From: a virus
DNA: 42,526 nt
Direction: 5' to 3' (one strand)
IMG/VR virus record: IMGVR_UViG_3300044699_000072
Location: 1 to 42,526 of that record
Shown here: piece after piece, positions 41,281 through 42,526 of the stretch
Layout: every line of letters starts with the position of its first letter
Position numbering within the stretch: the first letter of the stretch is position 1
Made by a program: the position numbers and the translations under genes
The notes under the pieces: model-generated
What the model was told of the DNA's origin: nothing
Database searches by the model: none
The model's input: the letters and a program-made list of their open reading frames with translations, nothing else

Positions 41281-42526
41281 ATGCAACGACTTAATGTATC
41301 AATTCCAGAGTTTACTCGTACTGCTTGGGTGTCAGAGTCAGCTCGACAGGCTTGGGTAGTTATAAGATAGCTGCGATTAACTCAGCTGGTTCGAGATAGA
41401 ACGAAGCTCTGTCGCTATGGGAGTACGACCTGGTGGGCTTACAGAGCATCGAGCCTGATAATCTGGTCCGCTTCCAACAATGGTGCGCGGATCAATCGTT
41501 GGGTATGGTCATCGTCGGACAGGAAGGGGTATCGCCAGTCTATGGTAATGCCGCAGTTCCTGTCACGCCTGGCAAGGCATGGACGTATCGAGTCTACTTT
41601 GGTAAAGACCCGGTAGGTTTTTGCTAATGCTTGGGGGAAGGACGAACTAGAGATTGGGAAAGCTCTTGGCTATCCACCTTGCTGCTCTATCTTCTTTAAC
41701 TGGAACTGGAAGCAACAGGGATTGGCGCGACCTAGTCTACCCATGATGCAAGGTCAGGATTAGGATAACTGGACCGCATACTTTAGCACATTCTTTTGAG
41801 GCAATATTGGAGTGCGCGCCACATTTCATCTACCTTGTTCTTTCCGATTGCCCACTTTCGGATATGACACAGCTAAGCGTATCCTGGCGCACGGATCGAA
41901 GCAACAGGATTTGCGGAGGAGATGCTTTGGATTGAGGAGATGCTTAATTGGCCTATTCGATGGTCCTCCTTGCATGGGGTGACTATTGTAACGACGCCGA
42001 TTATGAAATCGTTTCCTCTTCAGACGCTCTTTCTACAGCTGTAGTCTATGATAGAGAAGGTCCCAGTCTATCCAGACGAAGGTGCAACTGGGGTCGATTT
42101 TCCGTTTCGTATGGTGAGCCAATGGCTCTCAAGGGAATCGAAGATACCTGGACGGATAATGGATTCTCAAGTCTCTTTGCCATGCGCCACTCGCATGACT
42201 CGATTCTCAATGCGATTGGTCCAATTCCTCTTGGCAAGGAAGGGTCTTGGATTTGGGTTGTGGAAATGGAGCGCAATCAAGCGAATTCAAGGAAGTGACC
42301 CTGACATCAAACCAATGGGTGTAGAGATTGACGAAGCCAAGTGTAGTAAAGCCTCGCTCTTGGGCTTTGATATCTTTGGTCTGATATCGTGCGCACTGAT
42401 TCCTACTTGTGCTGACATACCTCATGTTATCTGGTCTCTATCAATCGACTCATGGAGCTAAATGCTACGCTCTTTCTCAGTAAGCTCAGCAAGCATACAA
42501 GTTCCTAGTCGTCTATGGGTATCAGG
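41281..42526 (+). CDS. GYPPCC-domain and class I methyltransferase protein, partial (frameshifted, runs off the window)
   Basis: The start MQRLNVSIPEFTRTAWVSES at 41281 opens a new protein; segments of it lie in three frames. Next come QSIEPDNLVRFQQWC and VTPGKAWTYRVYFGK, then GKALGYPPCCSIFFNWNWK (41.66-41.71 kb), VRATFHLPCSF, EEMLWIEEMLNWPIRWSSLHG, MRHSHDSILNAIGPIPLGKEG and, at 42.24 kb, VLDLGCGNGA followed by KPMGVEIDEAKC. The last two are motif I and the acidic strand of a class I S-adenosyl-methionine methyltransferase. The CC-containing domain is not recognised for certain. It ends at the window edge, so it is incomplete. Confidence 0.6.

Overview
The window is most of the genome of a tailed bacteriophage with a podovirus-like gene set. 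No integrase, excisionase, CI-like repressor, tRNA gene or CRISPR array was seen, so a lytic life style is more likely. The host cannot be named, but a phage-borne PEP-CTERM protein and a lipobox lipoprotein point to a diderm (Gram-negative) host with an exosortase-type sorting system. Many genes are split by single-base indels. These are densest at 1-15 kb and above 33.6 kb and nearly absent at 16-21 and 23-33 kb, which looks like consensus error from thin long-read coverage near the contig ends rather than real gene decay. I therefore describe joined genes and say where the frame breaks.

Layout. 1-232 is the 3' end of a rightward gene, probably a virion protein, which suggests a circular or permuted map whose ends nearly meet. 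284-15.5 kb is a long leftward replication and nucleic-acid block with ATGA/TAATG overlaps. It holds a small Acb2/Tad1-like protein, a DUF3987-type ATPase, a family A DNA polymerase with 3'-5' exonuclease and N-terminal uracil-DNA-glycosylase-like domain, Nmad1-like and DUF7768-like proteins, a ParB-methyltransferase fusion, a DUF669-like protein, a Sak4-like RecA ATPase, an HNH endonuclease, a PD-(D/E)XK nuclease, an SNF2 helicase, a small HExxH protein and several zinc-ribbon or coiled-coil proteins. 15.5-17.3 kb is a control region: five 11-bp iterons beside an AT-rich tract (candidate origin), several TTGACA-N17-TAnnnT promoters, palindromic operators and a terminator, around one 157-residue leftward gene.

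17.3-33 kb is the rightward packaging and head block: small terminase-like protein, cold-shock protein, PEP-CTERM protein, GLPG-repeat protein, lipoprotein, a small membrane protein, large terminase, a 1223-residue minor head-like protein, portal, scaffold-like protein and major capsid, then a strong terminator. 33.2-39.5 kb carries adaptor and tail genes, heavily frameshifted.

The most unusual part is the right end (39.5-42.5 kb): a His-x-Asp repeat protein, directly followed by a radical SAM/SPASM maturase that itself ends in His-Gly-Asp repeats, then a protein with a GYPPCC-containing domain and a class I methyltransferase domain. This looks like a phage-borne peptide- or protein-modification cassette placed beside the tail genes. 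A second notable signal is a 21-bp palindrome (GCYGTTCA-N5-TGAACAGC) at four dispersed sites, two of them inside coding sequence.
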